From positions 1-23,401 of the forward strand of contig CALGGO010000073.1 of NCBI GenBank assembly GCA_937916085.1: a stretch of 23,401 bases of DNA, written 5' to 3'. This document shows, piece by piece, positions 22,028 through 23,401 of the stretch. Position 1 is the stretch's first letter; every line of letters begins with the position of its first letter. Source of the stretch: an uncultured Prevotellaceae bacterium. GTDB taxonomy: Bacteria > Bacteroidota > Bacteroidia > Bacteroidales > Muribaculaceae. The position numbers and the translations under genes were made by a program. The notes beneath the pieces are model-generated. The model did no database searches. It was not told the DNA's origin and worked only from the letters and a program-made list of their open reading frames with translations.

Positions 22028-22156
22028 GTTCTCTACTGTTAGGTTTTTGTTTGAAAAATCTCTCACAAAGTTTGGAAATGCGAAAAAAAGTTCATACATT
22101 TGCAGTGGCTAAACTATAAGTGCATCACTTAGATGCGCAAGCCCTCGCTTTGTAGC

Positions 22157-22180
22157 TTTTCAAATATGTTTGTTTGAAAA
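22157..22180. promoter_or_regulatory. Inverted repeat, probable repressor site
   Basis: TTTTCAAA and TTTGAAAA with an 8-base centre. The same half-sites recur at 22221-22243, about six helical turns away. It lies in the divergent promoter region, so it is a candidate operator for the S24 repressor. Confidence 0.5.
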
Positions 22181-22220
22181 ACTTTGCAAAGATATGTGTA
22201 TTTCAAATATTATGCAAATA

Positions 22221-22243
22221 TTTTCAAAGAAAAAATTTGAAAA
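22221..22243. promoter_or_regulatory. Second inverted repeat, probable repressor site
   Basis: TTTTCAAA (22221-22228) and TTTGAAAA (22236-22243) with a 7-base centre. It repeats the half-sites at 22157-22180. The following AAAATCTCTA resembles the sequence at 22050-22063 near the leftward start. Confidence 0.5.
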
Positions 22244-22251
22244 AATCTCTA

Positions 22252-22270
22252 ATTTAGAATGATTCTAAAT
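22252..22270. promoter_or_regulatory. 19-bp perfect palindrome upstream of the repressor
   Basis: ATTTAGAATGATTCTAAAT is a perfect 9-1-9 palindrome 48 bases before the repressor start. It overlaps TAATTTAG, which resembles the Bacteroidetes -7 element TAnnTTTG, though with one mismatch. Binding there could autoregulate the repressor. Confidence 0.6.
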
Positions 22271-22318
22271 AACAAGCGGGGCATTTTTGTTGATTATTAA
22301 TAATTTAAATGTAATATT

Positions 22319-23002
22319 ATGGGAGTAAACAAAAAGACAGGCAAAGAAATTCTCAACAAAGTGTTTGATTATTACAATGTTAATGCTCACGCTTTTTCGG
22401 AAAACGTGGGAATCAAATATGACACCTTGTATAGTGTCATCAGTGGGAAGACAAAAGAAATCTCACCAGAGAACGCCCGCAAAATCTGCGTTTTTTATGA
22501 CAACATGAACTATGACTTCCTTCGCGGGGAAAGCGATGAGATGTTCGTGGAGAGCAAGAAAAGTGAGGCGATTAAGGGCAACCCTTATTTCACAGAGTTC
22601 ACGATACAGGGCGGCACAGGACACGGTTTCGGTGACGAGAAGGCCATGCAGCCAGACGGCTATATGTCTGTTCCCGGCATAAAGGTCTCATCGGAAATCA
22701 AGTTCTTCCAAGTGGAGGGGCACTCGATGGAAGACCCCAACGACATGTCAAGGTCAATCCCGCAGGGTTCATGGGTAGCGATAAGGAAGCCCCAGACAAG
22801 TGACATGTGGTGGGGGCACATCTATGCCATAATGACCTTAGACGGGCCGATAGTCAAGACGGTGATGCCGTCGGACAAGGGGAACGACTACATTAAGATA
22901 ATAAGCCTCAACAGCAATTTCCCTCCGCGCGAGCTTCACAGGAGCGAGATTATAGGAGAGATGTGGCTCGTCGTGGGGTGCGTGAACGTGAGAAGATTCT
23001 AA
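22319..23002 (+). CDS. Phage repressor: HTH plus S24 (LexA-like) domain
   Basis: A 227-aa protein. The N-terminal HTH spans about residues 8-60 (NVNAHAFSENVGIKYDTLYS, then VISGKTKEISPENARKIC). The C-terminal S24 peptidase-like domain carries VEGHSMEDP with candidate nucleophile Ser136 and PIVKTVMP with general-base Lys180. Such repressors keep the lysogenic state and are inactivated by RecA-stimulated self-cleavage. A classical Ala-Gly cleavage site is not evident in the linker (about 90-115, rich in Gly), so cleavage may use another dipeptide. It is divergent from the early genes and is followed three bases later by a small gene. Confidence 0.93.
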   Translation: MGVNKKTGKEILNKVFDYYNVNAHAFSENVGIKYDTLYSVISGKTKEISPENARKICVFYDNMNYDFLRGESDEMFVESKKSEAIKGNPYFTEFTIQGGTGHGFGDEKAMQPDGYMSVPGIKVSSEIKFFQVEGHSMEDPNDMSRSIPQGSWVAIRKPQTSDMWWGHIYAIMTLDGPIVKTVMPSDKGNDYIKIISLNSNFPPRELHRSEIIGEMWLVVGCVNVRRF

Positions 23003-23005
23003 TCC

Positions 23006-23305
23006 ATGACAAAGAGAATCGACGAAAGGAGCGAGGCGAAGCAGCGCATAAGGAGCTACCTGAAAGAGCGGGGCATCGACATGAGCGCGGCGGAGCGAAG
23101 ATGCGGGTTCAAGCGAGGCTTCCTCTCGGCGGGAGGCATCGTGGGCAGCGACAAGCTCGCCATGTTCATCGAGGCGTTCCCTGAAGCCGACCTCTATTAT
23201 ATAGTGACGGGCGACCGCGACAGGCAGAGGGTGATATACGAGGATTTCGTTGACGACCTGATTAAGCTGGTGACTGATTTGGTTACCAAGAAAAAATTAT
23301 TATAG
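23006..23305 (+). CDS. Small HTH-like protein downstream of the repressor, 99 aa
   Basis: Starts MTKRIDERSEAKQRIRSYLK. Residues 15-66 (IRSYLKERGIDMSAAERRCG, then FLSAGGIVGSDKLAMFIEAF) have the layout of an XRE-type helix-turn-helix, followed by ADLYYIVTGD, common in such proteins. The tail is a charged helix. Cotranscribed with the repressor; possibly a co-regulator. Confidence 0.72.
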   Translation: MTKRIDERSEAKQRIRSYLKERGIDMSAAERRCGFKRGFLSAGGIVGSDKLAMFIEAFPEADLYYIVTGDRDRQRVIYEDFVDDLIKLVTDLVTKKKLL

Positions 23306-23347
23306 TAATAAGCTGATTTCCAAAGGGTAGCAGATGCAGTTCTAAAC

Positions 23348-23389
23348 CTTCTAAGCTGTGGGTCCTGGGTTCGAATCCCAGCCGATTCA
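23348..23389 (+). other. 3' part of tRNA-Arg(UCU): probable attachment-site core
   Basis: CTTCTAAGC looks like the 3' side of a tRNA-Arg anticodon loop (UCU), followed by a variable region, a perfect T-arm CTGGG-TTCGAAT-CCCAG (23365-23381), and the acceptor strand CCGATTC plus A. The matching 5' acceptor GAATCGG and a normal D-arm are absent upstream. A 3' tRNA segment at the edge of a phage lysogeny module is the usual form of an att core. An alternative is a decayed tRNA. Confidence 0.65.
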
Positions 23390-23401
23390 CGATTTGATTA
23401 A

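Noticed and set aside
23312..23390. A complete tRNA at the right end
   Set aside because: The 3' half is perfect, but the 5' side lacks GAATCGG to pair with CCGATTC and lacks a D-arm of normal form.

Overview
The window looks like the early (lysogeny, replication and DNA-modification) end of a temperate phage or prophage of a Bacteroidales-type host (Bacteroides/Prevotella relatives). This rests on family content, AT-rich leaders with weak Shine-Dalgarno signals, and phage-typical genes: S24 repressor, excisionase-like HTH protein, single-strand annealing protein, PD-(D/E)XK exonuclease, SSB, DUF1064-like nuclease and primase-helicase. No structural genes and no integrase are inside the window. 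Nearly everything is transcribed leftward (minus strand). Only the repressor and the small gene after it run rightward.

Layout from right to left. At 23348-23389 is the 3' half of a tRNA-Arg(UCU)-like gene without its 5' half, a probable attachment-site core. At 22319-23305 are the rightward repressor and a small partner. Between 22028 and 22318 lies a divergent control region with palindromic operators. Two small leftward genes (21595-22027) are followed by about 1.3 kb without convincing genes but with tRNA T-arm-like hairpins, ending in a terminator at 20326-20357. Next come a small membrane protein, the annealing protein, the exonuclease, SSB, a DUF1367-like protein, three tandem paralogues, a DUF1064-like protein, an adenine methylase interrupted by an intein, a winged-helix replication protein and an intein-containing primase-helicase. 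Terminator-like hairpins inside this long transcription unit suggest antitermination.

The most unusual part is 7527-9374. A 371-aa Cas12f/TnpB-like protein lacks all three RuvC catalytic acids and ends before the zinc-finger/RuvC-III segment. It is flanked by two CRISPR arrays (three and five 36-bp repeats, mostly 30-bp spacers). Each array is preceded, on the effector's strand, by its own tracrRNA-like element. The two elements share two hairpins whose stems covary, and each carries an anti-repeat fitted to its own array. There is no cas1 or cas2. I infer a phage-borne RNA-guided DNA-binding (not cutting) system, perhaps a transcriptional repressor or an inter-phage competition device.

The left part (1-7491) is rich in DNA modification: two adenine/cytosine-N4-type methylases (one frameshifted at a G9 tract), a PAPS-reductase-like protein with an in-frame palindromic insertion, and a C5-cytosine methyltransferase whose recognition region has broken into eight modules in shifting frames, studded with G7-G9 tracts. 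The far left holds an SPFH-domain membrane protein, a stand-alone DnaA domain IV-like protein and several small genes of unknown function.
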